Shown here: piece by piece, positions 16,063 to 24,032 of the stretch
Numbering within the stretch: position 1 is the stretch's first letter
Layout of the letters: every line of letters begins with the position of its first letter
The notes under the pieces: model-generated
Database searches by the model: none
Told to the model about the DNA's origin: nothing
What the model saw: the letters and a program-made list of their open reading frames with translations, nothing else
Translations under genes and position numbers: made by a program
Source: JAZDFC01 sp043808235
Lineage (GTDB): Bacteria; Bacteroidota; Ignavibacteria; Ignavibacteriales; Melioribacteraceae
Reading direction: 5' to 3'
Assembly (NCBI GenBank): GCA_043808235.1
Contig: JAZDFC010000071.1
Coordinates: 1 to 33,575, forward strand
DNA length: 33,575 nucleotides

Positions 16063-17583
16063 ATGAATAGACCACCGGAACAAATATTTGTCATCTTCGG
16101 TGCTTCGGGCGATTTAGCAAAACGGAAATTGATCCCGGCAATTTATTCTCTCTTTGTTCAGAATCTGTTACCCGAAAAATTTGCACTGCTCGGTGTTGCC
16201 CGCAGTGAATACACCAATGAAAGCTTTAGGGATAACATGAAAAATGCACTCGGCGAATTCCGGGAAATTGCCGATCATTCAAAGGAAGATGAGTTTTTAA
16301 AAAATATTTTCTACCTTTCAATCGATACCGGAAAAACCGGAGATTATGGGAAAGTAAAATTTCACACAGAAGAACTTAGAAAACTTTACGGCATTAACGG
16401 TAATACAATTTTTTATCTTTCGACACCGCCGAGTCTGTATGGCGTTATCCCGCGCAACCTTGCACAATTTAATTTGAATAAGGAGGAAGACGGCTGGAAA
16501 AGAATTATCATTGAAAAACCATTTGGATACGATCTTGAATCGGCGCAGAAATTAACGAAAGAAATTTTCGAAAGCTGGAAAGAAGATCAGATATACAGGA
16601 TTGATCATTATCTCGGAAAAGAGACTGTCCAAAATTTATTGGTAACAAGATTCTCGAACGGAATTTTTGAACCGCTTTGGAATAGAAATTTTATCGATCA
16701 TGTCGAGGTGACATCCGCCGAGAATATTGGAGTAGAAGATCGCGGCGGTTATTACGATTCGTCTGGGGCACTGCGGGACATGGTTCAAAATCATTTAATG
16801 CAAATGGTTGGACTGATTGCGATGGAACCGCCGTCTTCACTCGATCCGCCTGCAATCCGGAATGAGATAATGAAAGTATTTCAATCGCTCCGACCATTTA
16901 AGGAAGAGGAAATAGTTACAAACGCTATTCGCGGTCAATATATAGTATCAAAAATAAAAAGTGAAACTGTACCGGCTTACCGCGAAGAGAAAAATGTTAA
17001 TCCTAACTCGATTACTGAAACTTACGCGGCATTAAAATTTTATATCGATAATTGGCGATGGGGCGGCATACCATTTTATGTACGCACAGGGAAACGCCTT
17101 CCGACCCGCGTTACGGAAGTTGTAATTCATTTTAAGAAAACGCCGCATTTTTTATTTGATACTAACGGCAGAACTGATTCATGCAATCAACTTGTCTTAA
17201 GAATACAACCCGACGAAGGTATTCTACTAAAGTTCGGAATGAAAATTCCCGGGCAGGGTTTCGAAGTTCAAACAGTAAATATGGATTTTCACTATTCCGA
17301 TTTATCGGCGCAAAGAATTCCTTCCGCTTACGAAAGATTAATTTATGATTCGATGAAAGGCGACTCGACTCTGTTTGCGCGAACGGAAGAAGTGCTTGCA
17401 ACCTGGAAATTTTTAATGCCTGTTCTTGATGCATGGAAGAATGAAAAAAATATTCCTCTGTTCGGTTACCCTGCCGGCACCTGGGGACCGGAAAAGGCAG
17501 ATGATTTGATTGAAGGGCAAAATATGACATGGCGATATCCTTGCAAAAATTTATCGGATGATGGGATTTACTGTGAACTATAA
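16063..17583 (+). CDS. zwf: Glucose-6-phosphate 1-dehydrogenase
   Basis: The 506-residue enzyme oxidises glucose-6-phosphate to 6-phosphogluconolactone with NADP+ (or NAD+), the entry of the oxidative pentose phosphate pathway. The dinucleotide-binding motif is FGASGDLAKRK (12-22). The substrate-binding signature is RIDHYLGKE (179-187), with the general base likely His244 in MVQNHLMQM. The C-terminal half has WGGIPFYVRTGKRLP, also a family hallmark. The length is normal. AAGGA lies five bases before the ATG. The pgl gene overlaps its 3' end by 26 bases, so these consecutive pathway enzymes are translated from one message. No gnd is present in the window. Confidence 0.97.
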   Translation: MNRPPEQIFVIFGASGDLAKRKLIPAIYSLFVQNLLPEKFALLGVARSEYTNESFRDNMKNALGEFREIADHSKEDEFLKNIFYLSIDTGKTGDYGKVKFHTEELRKLYGINGNTIFYLSTPPSLYGVIPRNLAQFNLNKEEDGWKRIIIEKPFGYDLESAQKLTKEIFESWKEDQIYRIDHYLGKETVQNLLVTRFSNGIFEPLWNRNFIDHVEVTSAENIGVEDRGGYYDSSGALRDMVQNHLMQMVGLIAMEPPSSLDPPAIRNEIMKVFQSLRPFKEEEIVTNAIRGQYIVSKIKSETVPAYREEKNVNPNSITETYAALKFYIDNWRWGGIPFYVRTGKRLPTRVTEVVIHFKKTPHFLFDTNGRTDSCNQLVLRIQPDEGILLKFGMKIPGQGFEVQTVNMDFHYSDLSAQRIPSAYERLIYDSMKGDSTLFARTEEVLATWKFLMPVLDAWKNEKNIPLFGYPAGTWGPEKADDLIEGQNMTWRYPCKNLSDDGIYCEL

Positions 17584-18295
17584 AATCGACGTCTCGACAA
17601 GCATTGAAGAACTCTCCGAAAAATTCGCGAACATTTTGAAACAAGGCACGGCTGAAAGTGATTCATATTTCACTGTAGCATTATCGGGCGGATCGACTCC
17701 AAAAGTCATATTCAATTATCTTGCAGAAAATTTTAAAACGAAAATTGATTGGAATAAAATAAAATTTTTCTGGGTGGATGAACGATGCGTTACACCGGAT
17801 GATACCGAAAGCAATTACGGGATGACGAAGAAATACTTCTTTGATAAAATCGATATTCCCGGACAGAACATTTTCAGAATCCGCGGTGAAGACGAACCGT
17901 TACAAGAATCTGAAAGATATTCGAAGATAATTTTGGAAAACGTTTCTTTTAAAAACAAATTCCCACAATTTGATTTGATTGTGTTAGGCATTGGCGAAGA
18001 CGGACACACAGCCTCGATATTCCCGGGTAGGCTGGATTTGTTTGATTCAAATGATATATGCGACACAACGGAACATCCACAAACAGGGCAAAAACGAATT
18101 ACTCTCAACGGCAAAGTAATTAACAATGCCAAGAAGGTTGTCTTCCTTGTAACCGGGAAAAGTAAAAAAGCAATTAATGATATTGTTTTAAATCGCAAGG
18201 ATGGATTCGAAAAACTTCCCGTAGCATTTATCTGCCCGATAGACGGTGAATTGATTTGGATGCTTGATGCGGAAGCTGTTACATTTGAGATGTAA
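17558..18295 (+). CDS. pgl: 6-phosphogluconolactonase
   Basis: The 245-residue protein hydrolyses 6-phosphogluconolactone to 6-phosphogluconate, the second step after Zwf. It belongs to the NagB/DevB-like fold: VALSGGSTPK near residues 40-49, FFWVDERCVTPDD around 70-82, and LIVLGIGEDGHTASIFPG near 140-157, containing the catalytic His of the GEDGHTASLFPG motif. It begins inside zwf (26-base overlap). An in-frame GTG at 17573 is an alternative start that removes five residues and still overlaps zwf. Its downstream gap holds a large palindrome that may end transcription. Confidence 0.94.
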   Translation: MMGFTVNYKIDVSTSIEELSEKFANILKQGTAESDSYFTVALSGGSTPKVIFNYLAENFKTKIDWNKIKFFWVDERCVTPDDTESNYGMTKKYFFDKIDIPGQNIFRIRGEDEPLQESERYSKIILENVSFKNKFPQFDLIVLGIGEDGHTASIFPGRLDLFDSNDICDTTEHPQTGQKRITLNGKVINNAKKVVFLVTGKSKKAINDIVLNRKDGFEKLPVAFICPIDGELIWMLDAEAVTFEM

Positions 18296-18330
18296 TTTTT
18301 AGAACATTTCCGAAATTTCAAATACTTCTT

Positions 18331-18413
18331 AATGGAACGCGGATTTTATATGATGATTATGATTTCTTATGATCATGATTGATCATAAGAATCATAAAAA
18401 TCTGCGTTCTATT
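18331..18413. repeat. Long imperfect palindrome, probable dispersed repeat
   Basis: The outer arms AATGGAACGCGGATTTT (18331-18347) and the reverse complement of 18397-18413 match at 15 of 17 bases. The inner arms around 18361-18374 and 18381-18393 pair on CTTATGATC/GATCATAAG with one bulge. About 11 bases near 18348-18360 are unpaired. The element fills the gap between the convergent pgl and queD genes. The GAACGCGGATTTTTATGATT-like core with TGATCATAA repeats is typical of intergenic palindromic elements in this bacterial group. It may also end transcription from both sides. Confidence 0.7.
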
Positions 18414-18438
18414 GCTATTATTATTCTCAGTTAATTAA

Positions 18439-18861
18439 CTACCTATCCTGAAGAATTATCTCCGCTTCAGCAAATGTATTTTCAGTTTCGAAAAGCCTAA
18501 TCATAATCCTTTTAATATTCTTCGGAAGGTCTTGATTTTTTATTTCGTTAATCATGTATATACATAAATTTTCCGCGGTACTTTCAAAATCGACGACAAC
18601 ATATTTGGAATTTAGTTTGTTCAACGCGTCAATCAAATCACCGTCATCGCGTTTTACTACAAACGAATGATCCAAATTCTCGATAATAGGATCGATGATT
18701 TTTTTTACGTCGTAGTAATCCATCACCATTCCGTTCGATTCGATATCGCCTTCTAATTCCAATAGCATTTTATATGAATGACCGTGCAGATTTCTGCACT
18801 TCCCTTTATGAAATGTAAGGCGGTGACCCATTTCCCATCTGAATTCTTTTGCAATCTTCAT
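18439..18861 (-). CDS. queD: 6-carboxy-tetrahydropterin synthase
   Basis: The 140-residue enzyme converts dihydroneopterin triphosphate to 6-carboxytetrahydropterin, the second committed step toward preQ0/queuosine. The zinc ligands and catalytic cysteine are visible in MGHRLTFHKGKCRNLHGHSY (His13, Cys22, His26, His28). MVMDYYDVKK and NLDHSFV follow as in the PTPS/QueD family, and the C-terminal ETENTFAEAE contains a conserved glutamate. Its ATG overlaps the queE stop codon by one base (TGATG), so both enzymes are translated together. The remaining pathway genes (folE, queC) are not in the window. Confidence 0.95.
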   Translation of the reverse strand: MKIAKEFRWEMGHRLTFHKGKCRNLHGHSYKMLLELEGDIESNGMVMDYYDVKKIIDPIIENLDHSFVVKRDDGDLIDALNKLNSKYVVVDFESTAENLCIYMINEIKNQDLPKNIKRIMIRLFETENTFAEAEIILQDR

Positions 18862-19499
18862 CAGACTCCTCTTCTTTCCGGTTCCCAGATAAACTTATGC
18901 ATCTGCAGCTGGAACCTAACATTTAACTTATCTTCAAGTATCCATCCGGCAAGCGTAACCGGTTCAAGTTTTCCAAATGCAACCGACATTAATATTATGT
19001 TCGTTTTGGACAGATTGTATTTAGAAGTCATTTCTTTCGACCATTCGTAATCTTCCCGTGAAGCGATTACAAATTTTATCTCATCGATTGGTTTGAGCAA
19101 GCTTATATTTTCATACAAATTCTTTTTCATCATTCCGCTTGACGGACATTTTAGATCCATAATAATTTTTACACGGTTATCCACATCTTTAACCGGCAAA
19201 CTACCTCCGGTTTCAAGCATTACCTCGAATCCGGAATCGCTTAATTTTTTCATCAAATCAATTGACTCACTCTGCATAAGCGGTTCGCCGCCCGTAACCT
19301 CGACAAGATTACATTTGTATTTTTTTACATCTTCAATTATTTCGTCAATTGACTTATCGATGCCTTCATAAAACGCATACTCCGTATCGCAGTATGAACA
19401 TCTTAAATTACAATAGGTCAACCGAATAAATACACAGGGCAACCCGGCATATGTGCTTTCTCCCTGAATGGAGTAAAATATTTCATTTACTTTTAGCAT
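18861..19499 (-). CDS. queE: 7-carboxy-7-deazaguanine synthase (radical SAM)
   Basis: The 212-residue radical SAM enzyme rearranges 6-carboxytetrahydropterin, the QueD product, into 7-carboxy-7-deazaguanine. The N-terminus has the QueE signature EIFYSIQGESTYAGLPCVFIR. The iron-sulfur cluster cysteines are in CNLRCSYC (a Cx3Cx2C motif), and VEVTGGEPLMQ is the SAM-binding GGEP motif. MDLKCPSSGM and DEIKFVI further match the family. Its length is short, as in other Bacteroidota QueE. It is the first gene of the queE-queD pair, with a possible promoter element about 45 bases upstream. Confidence 0.95.
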   Translation of the reverse strand: MLKVNEIFYSIQGESTYAGLPCVFIRLTYCNLRCSYCDTEYAFYEGIDKSIDEIIEDVKKYKCNLVEVTGGEPLMQSESIDLMKKLSDSGFEVMLETGGSLPVKDVDNRVKIIMDLKCPSSGMMKKNLYENISLLKPIDEIKFVIASREDYEWSKEMTSKYNLSKTNIILMSVAFGKLEPVTLAGWILEDKLNVRFQLQMHKFIWEPERRGV

Positions 19500-19543
19500 A
19501 ATAGCTTAACTTTCGTACTGGAAACTTGTTCAATTTTGAGGGA

Positions 19544-19577
19544 CAAATATACCATATTTAGCTGAATAGAGGAAAAA
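19544..19577 (-). promoter_or_regulatory. Possible queE promoter (TATATTTG -7 box)
   Basis: On the minus strand TATATTTG (19551-19544) fits the Bacteroidota -7 consensus TAnnTTTG. About 20 bases upstream a T-rich TTTTTC (19577-19572) only partly fits the -33 box. The start codon would lie about 45 bases downstream, a reasonable leader length. The assignment rests on the -7 box alone. Confidence 0.4.
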
Positions 19578-19602
19578 CGCACTTTTTAAAATTGGGCTCA
19601 AA

Positions 19603-19633
19603 TTGACATAAATTCCAACAAACCCTATATTTG
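19603..19633 (+). promoter_or_regulatory. rpsT promoter of the Bacteroidota type
   Basis: TTG at 19603-19605 and TATATTTG at 19626-19633 are separated by 20 bases, a close match to the TTG-N19/20-TAnnTTTG promoter used by the primary sigma factor in Bacteroidota. The rpsT ATG is 30 bases downstream, preceded by AAAGGA. The same TATATTTG box lies in reverse upstream of queE, so the 160-base gap carries divergent promoters. Confidence 0.75.
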
Positions 19634-19662
19634 TGCACTTTTTTTTTAATTAAAGGAAAATT

Positions 19663-19929
19663 ATGGCTCATCATAAGTCAGCGAAAAAACGAATTCGTTC
19701 GAGTGAAACGAAAAGACAAAGAAATAAAGCGGCAATTTCAAAAGTAAATTCTCTTGTAAAAAAGGTTCTTAATACCGATGATAAAGCGACAGCCGAACCG
19801 TTTGTTAAAGAAGCCGTTTCGTTTATCGATAAAGCAGTTAGTAAAAAACAGATCCCTTTAAATACCGGTTCACGTAAAAAATCCAGTATTACCCGGTATT
19901 TGAATACCCTTACTGCCGCAGCAAAGTAA
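19663..19929 (+). CDS. rpsT: 30S ribosomal protein S20
   Basis: The 88-residue, strongly basic protein binds 16S rRNA and helps nucleate the small subunit. The typical start MAHHKSAKKRIRSSETKRQRNK, the middle AVSFIDKAVSKKQIPLNTGSRKKS and the end LTAAAK match S20. A canonical Bacteroidota promoter and AAAGGA ribosome-binding site precede it, and a strong terminator follows, so it is a single-gene unit. It is unremarkable apart from providing the clearest promoter in the window. Confidence 0.97.
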   Translation: MAHHKSAKKRIRSSETKRQRNKAAISKVNSLVKKVLNTDDKATAEPFVKEAVSFIDKAVSKKQIPLNTGSRKKSSITRYLNTLTAAAK

Positions 19930-19950
19930 ATTTCGATTTTAAATTTGATT

Positions 19951-19982
19951 AAAGCAATGCCCGGACGTTAGGCATTGCTTTT
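19951..19982. terminator. Bidirectional terminator between rpsT and the GlmU-like gene
   Basis: A perfect 11-bp stem (AAAGCAATGCC at 19951-19961 and 19971-19981) with a 9-base loop is flanked by A and T tracts, so it can act in both directions. It begins 22 bases after rpsT and abuts the stop codon of the convergent gene at 19983. Confidence 0.85.
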
Positions 19983-21470
19983 CTATTTTAAATTCTTAAC
20001 CCGATCCAATCCTTCCGGCTGTGGAATTACGAATCGCACCTGCGAATTTTGCTCAACTTCCTTTTTGATTAAAACACTGTGCTCGATTATTGTATCCTTC
20101 CCAATCTTGGAACCAAATATATAAGTTGTACCTTTGATAGTAACTTTCTCACCGATGTTAACCGGGAATTCATCATTGCCGGTAATATGAACATGCGATT
20201 CAATCCGTGAATCCATCCCGACGCCGACAACTCCTTTGATGATATTCCCGTTAAGAATTTTCACGTTGTCATCGAAAACCATTTTCTGCCCGGGGAAACA
20301 TGAGATCGATGTATTATCATGAATAGTTATGTCTGTTCCAAAATTAATATTCCCGGAAAGATGAACGTTTTTTCCAAGCACACAATGGTAATTTAATTTT
20401 ACCCCGCGCCCTACATGCGAACCTTTGCCAATCCTTATATCGAGCGGTTCTCCTTTACTATCCATTTTAAGGAGTTCATCAACGATTGTTTCGCATATGA
20501 AAAAATCTTCAGGCACATCGATCTCAATAATATTTTTTAATTTATTGTACACCATCGTTCGGGCAATGGACTCCATCTCTTTAAGGACTTCCTTATTATT
20601 GAATCCCATTATTACGAATTGCTCTGATGGTGATGAGGCGCCGACTGAATAAGAGCTTTCATTAAACAAGGAAATCATATCCGTCAGATAAAGTTCAGCT
20701 TGTACATTATTAGATTGCAGCCGATTAATCTGTTCGGTGAGCTTACCAAAATTAAAAGCGAACACACCGGAATTATATTCGTTATTATCCAAAAGTTCGT
20801 GTTTGCTGAATGTGAACGTCTGACCCTGGAATATTGCAGTATATGGTTTATCCTCACTCAGATTTAAAATGTCTTTATGCTCAATAATTTCTATTACATT
20901 ACCCACATTACTGCCCGATTCTTTTCCGTAAGTATCTTTTTCTTTTACCCGTAGAATCCTGCCATAATTGTTTTGACCCGGTTCCCCTTCATAAAGACCG
21001 GTTAAAACCATCATATCGTTTTGAGCTTTTATAAAATCATCTTTGAATTTTTTAAGGGACTGCCCATCTATTAGTCCCATATCGCCAGGTAGGACATAGA
21101 TTGTTCCATCATAATTATTTTTTATTTTCTCAAGCGCGACTTGAACTGCGTGACCGGTACCGTTTTGTTCTTCCTGGTAAGCGAACAATGTATTTTCTCT
21201 TTTGCCGAATACTTCGAGAACATCGGGAGCTTTAATCCCAACAACTACAATTATATTAATTTTTTCGAAACCAGCAAGACATGCGTTGAAAACTCTTTCG
21301 ACAGTTGAAATGCCCCAAATTTTATGAAGCATTTTTGATGTCGCCGACCTAATACGCTTCCCGTGTCCGGCCGCAAGAATTATTGCAGTTTCTTTTACCG
21401 AGTAATCAAATTTGGATGAATATTTTTCTATTAACTGATATACTTTTTCTTTTTCTGCTTTGTCTGCCAT
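19983..21470 (-). CDS. GlmU-like UDP-GlcNAc pyrophosphorylase with beta-helix C-terminus
   Basis: The product is about 495 residues from ATG 21470, chosen because GGAAAG precedes it; a longer frame upstream lacks such a site. After a 25-residue helical extension comes a nucleotidyltransferase domain: ILAAGHGKRIRSATSKMLH (31-49), QEEQNGTGHAV (99-109), VLPGDMGLI, YGRILRV, NSGVFAFNF and AELYLTDMI, matching GlmU N-terminal uridylyltransferases. The C-terminal third (about 330-480) has hexapeptide-like left-handed beta-helix repeats (IRIGKGSHVGRGVKL, IKGVVGVGMDSRIES). It lacks the GlmU acetyltransferase histidine and CNYDG segment, so it probably makes UDP-GlcNAc or a related sugar nucleotide without acetylating. 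Its exact substrate is unsure. Confidence 0.8.
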   Translation of the reverse strand: MADKAEKEKVYQLIEKYSSKFDYSVKETAIILAAGHGKRIRSATSKMLHKIWGISTVERVFNACLAGFEKINIIVVVGIKAPDVLEVFGKRENTLFAYQEEQNGTGHAVQVALEKIKNNYDGTIYVLPGDMGLIDGQSLKKFKDDFIKAQNDMMVLTGLYEGEPGQNNYGRILRVKEKDTYGKESGSNVGNVIEIIEHKDILNLSEDKPYTAIFQGQTFTFSKHELLDNNEYNSGVFAFNFGKLTEQINRLQSNNVQAELYLTDMISLFNESSYSVGASSPSEQFVIMGFNNKEVLKEMESIARTMVYNKLKNIIEIDVPEDFFICETIVDELLKMDSKGEPLDIRIGKGSHVGRGVKLNYHCVLGKNVHLSGNINFGTDITIHDNTSISCFPGQKMVFDDNVKILNGNIIKGVVGVGMDSRIESHVHITGNDEFPVNIGEKVTIKGTTYIFGSKIGKDTIIEHSVLIKKEVEQNSQVRFVIPQPEGLDRVKNLK

Positions 21471-21653
21471 TTTTCTTTCCATCTGGTTTTTAACGCACAA
21501 AGTTATTAAATAAATCCGGTACATTTTTGAATTAATAGAATGTTGTTTATCGCCATAAACATATATTTGATCAACCGCCAGGACGCTAAATTCGCGTTAA
21601 TACCCGGCTCCGGCTAAAATATCTGCCCATAGCATATAATCATAAATTAGTTG

Positions 21654-21661
21654 TACCTTTG
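21654..21661 (+). promoter_or_regulatory. Possible -7 box upstream of the barrel-protein/kinase pair
   Basis: TACCTTTG fits TAnnTTTG and lies about 57 bases before the GTG start at 21718. No good -33 box stands at the usual distance. A second TATATTTG further upstream (near 21563) has a TTG at a shorter spacing. Either could serve; neither is certain. Confidence 0.3.
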
Positions 21662-21717
21662 AGCGAAAAATAAATTAATTTACTGTTGTGTAATATTAAA
21701 TTTAAAAAGGATTGCCC

Positions 21718-22182
21718 GTGAGGATGATTCGAAAAATTCTTGTATTTATTTTTCTATTTATCGTTGTAGCAAATTTTTATGCACAGGACCGTGGATTTGG
21801 CGCGGGTATAATATTAGGTGAACCGACAGGTCTAAGTGCAAAATATTGGTTCAGCGAAAACAATGCATTCGACTTCGGACTTGGATATTCACTTGTAAAA
21901 GATCACGGTGAATTTTCATTCCATTTTGATTACCTATATCATCTCGACGAAATATTGCACACAAATATTTTGCTGCCGGTTTATTACGGATTCGGTTTTC
22001 GTTACAGGGCCGAGGAACATTCTGAAAGCAGTTTTGGAGTTAGGGGTGTAGTTGGAATTGCCTGGTTGAGTAATGAGTTGCCAATAGATATATTTGCAGA
22101 AGTAGCGCCGGTATTTAAATTGCTCCCGGAAACCAATTTAGCCTTTGATGCCGGAATCGGAATCCGGTATTTTTTCTATTAA
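21718..22182 (+). CDS. Outer-membrane beta-barrel protein of unknown function
   Basis: The product is about 154 residues with a signal peptide (MIRKILVFIFLFIVVANFYAQ, cleavage after YAQ). The mature part has alternating strands and glycines typical of a small eight-stranded barrel: GFGAGIILGEPTGLSAKYWF, NAFDFGLGYSL, GEFSFHFDYLYHLDEIL, LPVYYGFGFRYRAEE, and a final strand FDAGIGIRYFFY ending in an aromatic residue as most outer-membrane proteins do. I set the start at GTG 21718, seven bases after AAAAGG; ATG 21724 is also possible. The GEPTGLSxKYW pattern recurs in small exported Bacteroidota proteins without assigned function. The histidine kinase reading frame begins inside its 3' end. Confidence 0.75.
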   Translation: MRMIRKILVFIFLFIVVANFYAQDRGFGAGIILGEPTGLSAKYWFSENNAFDFGLGYSLVKDHGEFSFHFDYLYHLDEILHTNILLPVYYGFGFRYRAEEHSESSFGVRGVVGIAWLSNELPIDIFAEVAPVFKLLPETNLAFDAGIGIRYFFY

Positions 22183-23335
22183 GGATTTTGAATTGTTGAA
22201 CGATTTAAATATAACCCCAGCTGATATTGAGAGAAGCTCTGACTCCGAGTTCGAAATGGATTTGGCAGAGCTTGCCAAGTTTCCATTTCTAAAAGATATA
22301 ATTAATGGATACCCCGAACTTGTTGTAATACTTAATTCACGGCTTGAGATTGCCGCAAGTAATAAAGAAGGCATGCATGCCTTTAAACAAAATTTGATCT
22401 CCGAAATACTCGGTAAAAGATTTGGCGAAGCGATTGGATGCATTAATGCCGAGAGCGGCCAAGACGGATGCGGCACTTCAGCTGTATGCCCCGAATGTGG
22501 AGCTTTCCATGCAATCAATTCTTCGCTTTCCAGCATTCAGGAAGGTGTAAAGGAAACTGATATAAAGATTTCCGATAACGAGAAGGAAATTAGTCTCGAC
22601 TTTCGTATTTACACCAAGCGTATGATGATCGGAGAAAGAGAGTTTTTATTCTTAACCGCCAAGGATATTTCGGACGAAAAAAGAAGACTCGCGCTTGAAA
22701 GAATATTTTTCCATGATGTGCTAAACACATCCGGCGCAATACATGGTATTGCTACTTTTCTCCAGGAATCTGAAAGCGAAGAAGACCGTAATGAACTTAT
22801 GAGCGCCCTTCTCGAAGCTTCCACCCAACTGCTTGATGAAATTGAAACTCAAAAAGATTTGAGAAATGCCGAAAACGGTAATCTTAATGTAGATAAAAAC
22901 TCATTTGACGTAAACAAAGTATTATTTAAGGTGTACGACCTTTATAAGAATCATGACGTTGCCAAGGGTAAAAATTTTAAAGTCGAAAAACTTCCAAAAG
23001 ATGTTTCAATAAAAACCGATTTGACCCTCCTCACAAGATCGATAGGCAATCTGGTAAAAAATGCACTCGAAGCAGTTCAAAAAAACGGGAACGTAATATT
23101 ATCGGCGGAAGACCATGGAGATTTCATTGTGCTCAATATTCATAACGATGGAGTAATCCCGCCAAATATTCAGGTGCATATTTTCCAAAGATCTTTTTCT
23201 ACAAAAGGAAATTCTGGCAGAGGAATTGGTACATATAGCGTAAAACTGCTCGTTGAAAATTATCTTGGCGGAACCGTATCTTTCATTTCAAATCAAGAAA
23301 AGAACACAGTCTTCAGTATCAAACTTCCCAAATAA
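22148..23335 (+). CDS. PAS-domain sensor histidine kinase with a four-cysteine motif
   Basis: The product is about 395 residues without membrane segments. A PAS-like domain (about 45-175) contains an unusual cluster of cysteines: GCINA, DGCGT and VCPECGAFHAI (Cys 98, 108, 114 and 117 from ATG 22148). The kinase core follows: FFHDVLNTSGAIHGI (His189), the N box LVKNALEAV, HNDGVIPP, and the ATP lid FSTKGNSGRGIGTYSVKLL. The cysteines suggest sensing of redox state, metal or an iron-sulfur cluster. It overlaps the barrel gene by 35 bases from ATG 22148; an in-frame TTG at 22193 preceded by AAGGA is an equally good start. No response regulator is adjacent. Confidence 0.88.
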   Translation: MPESESGIFSIKDFELLNDLNITPADIERSSDSEFEMDLAELAKFPFLKDIINGYPELVVILNSRLEIAASNKEGMHAFKQNLISEILGKRFGEAIGCINAESGQDGCGTSAVCPECGAFHAINSSLSSIQEGVKETDIKISDNEKEISLDFRIYTKRMMIGEREFLFLTAKDISDEKRRLALERIFFHDVLNTSGAIHGIATFLQESESEEDRNELMSALLEASTQLLDEIETQKDLRNAENGNLNVDKNSFDVNKVLFKVYDLYKNHDVAKGKNFKVEKLPKDVSIKTDLTLLTRSIGNLVKNALEAVQKNGNVILSAEDHGDFIVLNIHNDGVIPPNIQVHIFQRSFSTKGNSGRGIGTYSVKLLVENYLGGTVSFISNQEKNTVFSIKLPK

Positions 23336-23348
23336 TTATCATGCATAC

Positions 23349-24020
23349 CTATTTTTTTATTTGATATAATTTCCACCAGGGTATCCCGGGCGCCTCGTGA
23401 TGTTCGTAGTGATAACCAAAAAAGTAACATGATATCATCGCACACAGATGATTTCTTTTCTGTGTCCTGGCATTATGCGGAGCCATGTTATTTTCATGGG
23501 GATATTTGTGCGGCAAATAAGTTCCAAAGTAAAATAATTGAAGTGTTCCGAGGAAAGCAGGGATAATCCAGAAAAACCAAAGTTTGATTTCGGGAATCCA
23601 AATCTTCAACAGATTATAAACAGCAGCCATAAAAATAATCTGAAGAAAGGTAGTGTAACGAAACATGAATGAGGTCCACCAAATCCAAAAATTCTGAGAA
23701 CGAATATTAAAATCCGGATCTTCCTCCGTTCCAGGATATTTGTGATGCTTAAAATGATTTTTCTTTAAACGCGAATAGGACATTCCCGCAAAAAGGAAAC
23801 TCGCTAAATACCCGAACACATCATTGATTGTTCTATTTTTCGAAACGGTTTTGTGCATGGCATCATGCGCGGTAATAAATAGTCCGGTGTACAAATATCC
23901 TTGTAACAATATATGAATGTAGAACAAGGGATCGGTAAACTGAACCGCGGCACCTGTGAGCAAATAAAACAAATGGCCAAACCAAAATAAAAATATTACT
24001 ACAGCAACAAAGACTCCCAT
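23349..24020 (-). CDS. crtW: Beta-carotene ketolase, CrtW type
   Basis: The 223-residue membrane enzyme belongs to the di-iron fatty-acid-hydroxylase/desaturase superfamily and adds a keto group at C-4 of a beta-ionone ring. The histidine motifs are complete: AHDAMH (His52, His56), HFKHHKYPGTEEDPDF (His89, 92, 93), TYLPHKYPH, and GYHYEHHEAPGIPWWKLY near the C-terminus. Their spacing and the GTEEDPDF and FGYHxEHHxxPxxPWW patterns match CrtW rather than plain fatty-acid desaturases. It is the last gene of the carotenoid operon, 12 bases after cruF, and converges on the histidine kinase with only 13 bases between the stop codons. Confidence 0.88.
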   Translation of the reverse strand: MGVFVAVVIFLFWFGHLFYLLTGAAVQFTDPLFYIHILLQGYLYTGLFITAHDAMHKTVSKNRTINDVFGYLASFLFAGMSYSRLKKNHFKHHKYPGTEEDPDFNIRSQNFWIWWTSFMFRYTTFLQIIFMAAVYNLLKIWIPEIKLWFFWIIPAFLGTLQLFYFGTYLPHKYPHENNMAPHNARTQKRNHLCAMISCYFFGYHYEHHEAPGIPWWKLYQIKK

Positions 24021-24032
24021 CGAATTTCCTTT

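Noticed and set aside
17815..18321. Minus-strand frame of 168 codons over pgl
   Set aside because: It is the shadow of pgl; no ribosome-binding site and no recognisable domain.
19500..19543. A preQ1 riboswitch upstream of queE
   Set aside because: The short leader shows neither the preQ1-I stem nor its A-rich tail; queE-queD may be regulated otherwise or not at all.
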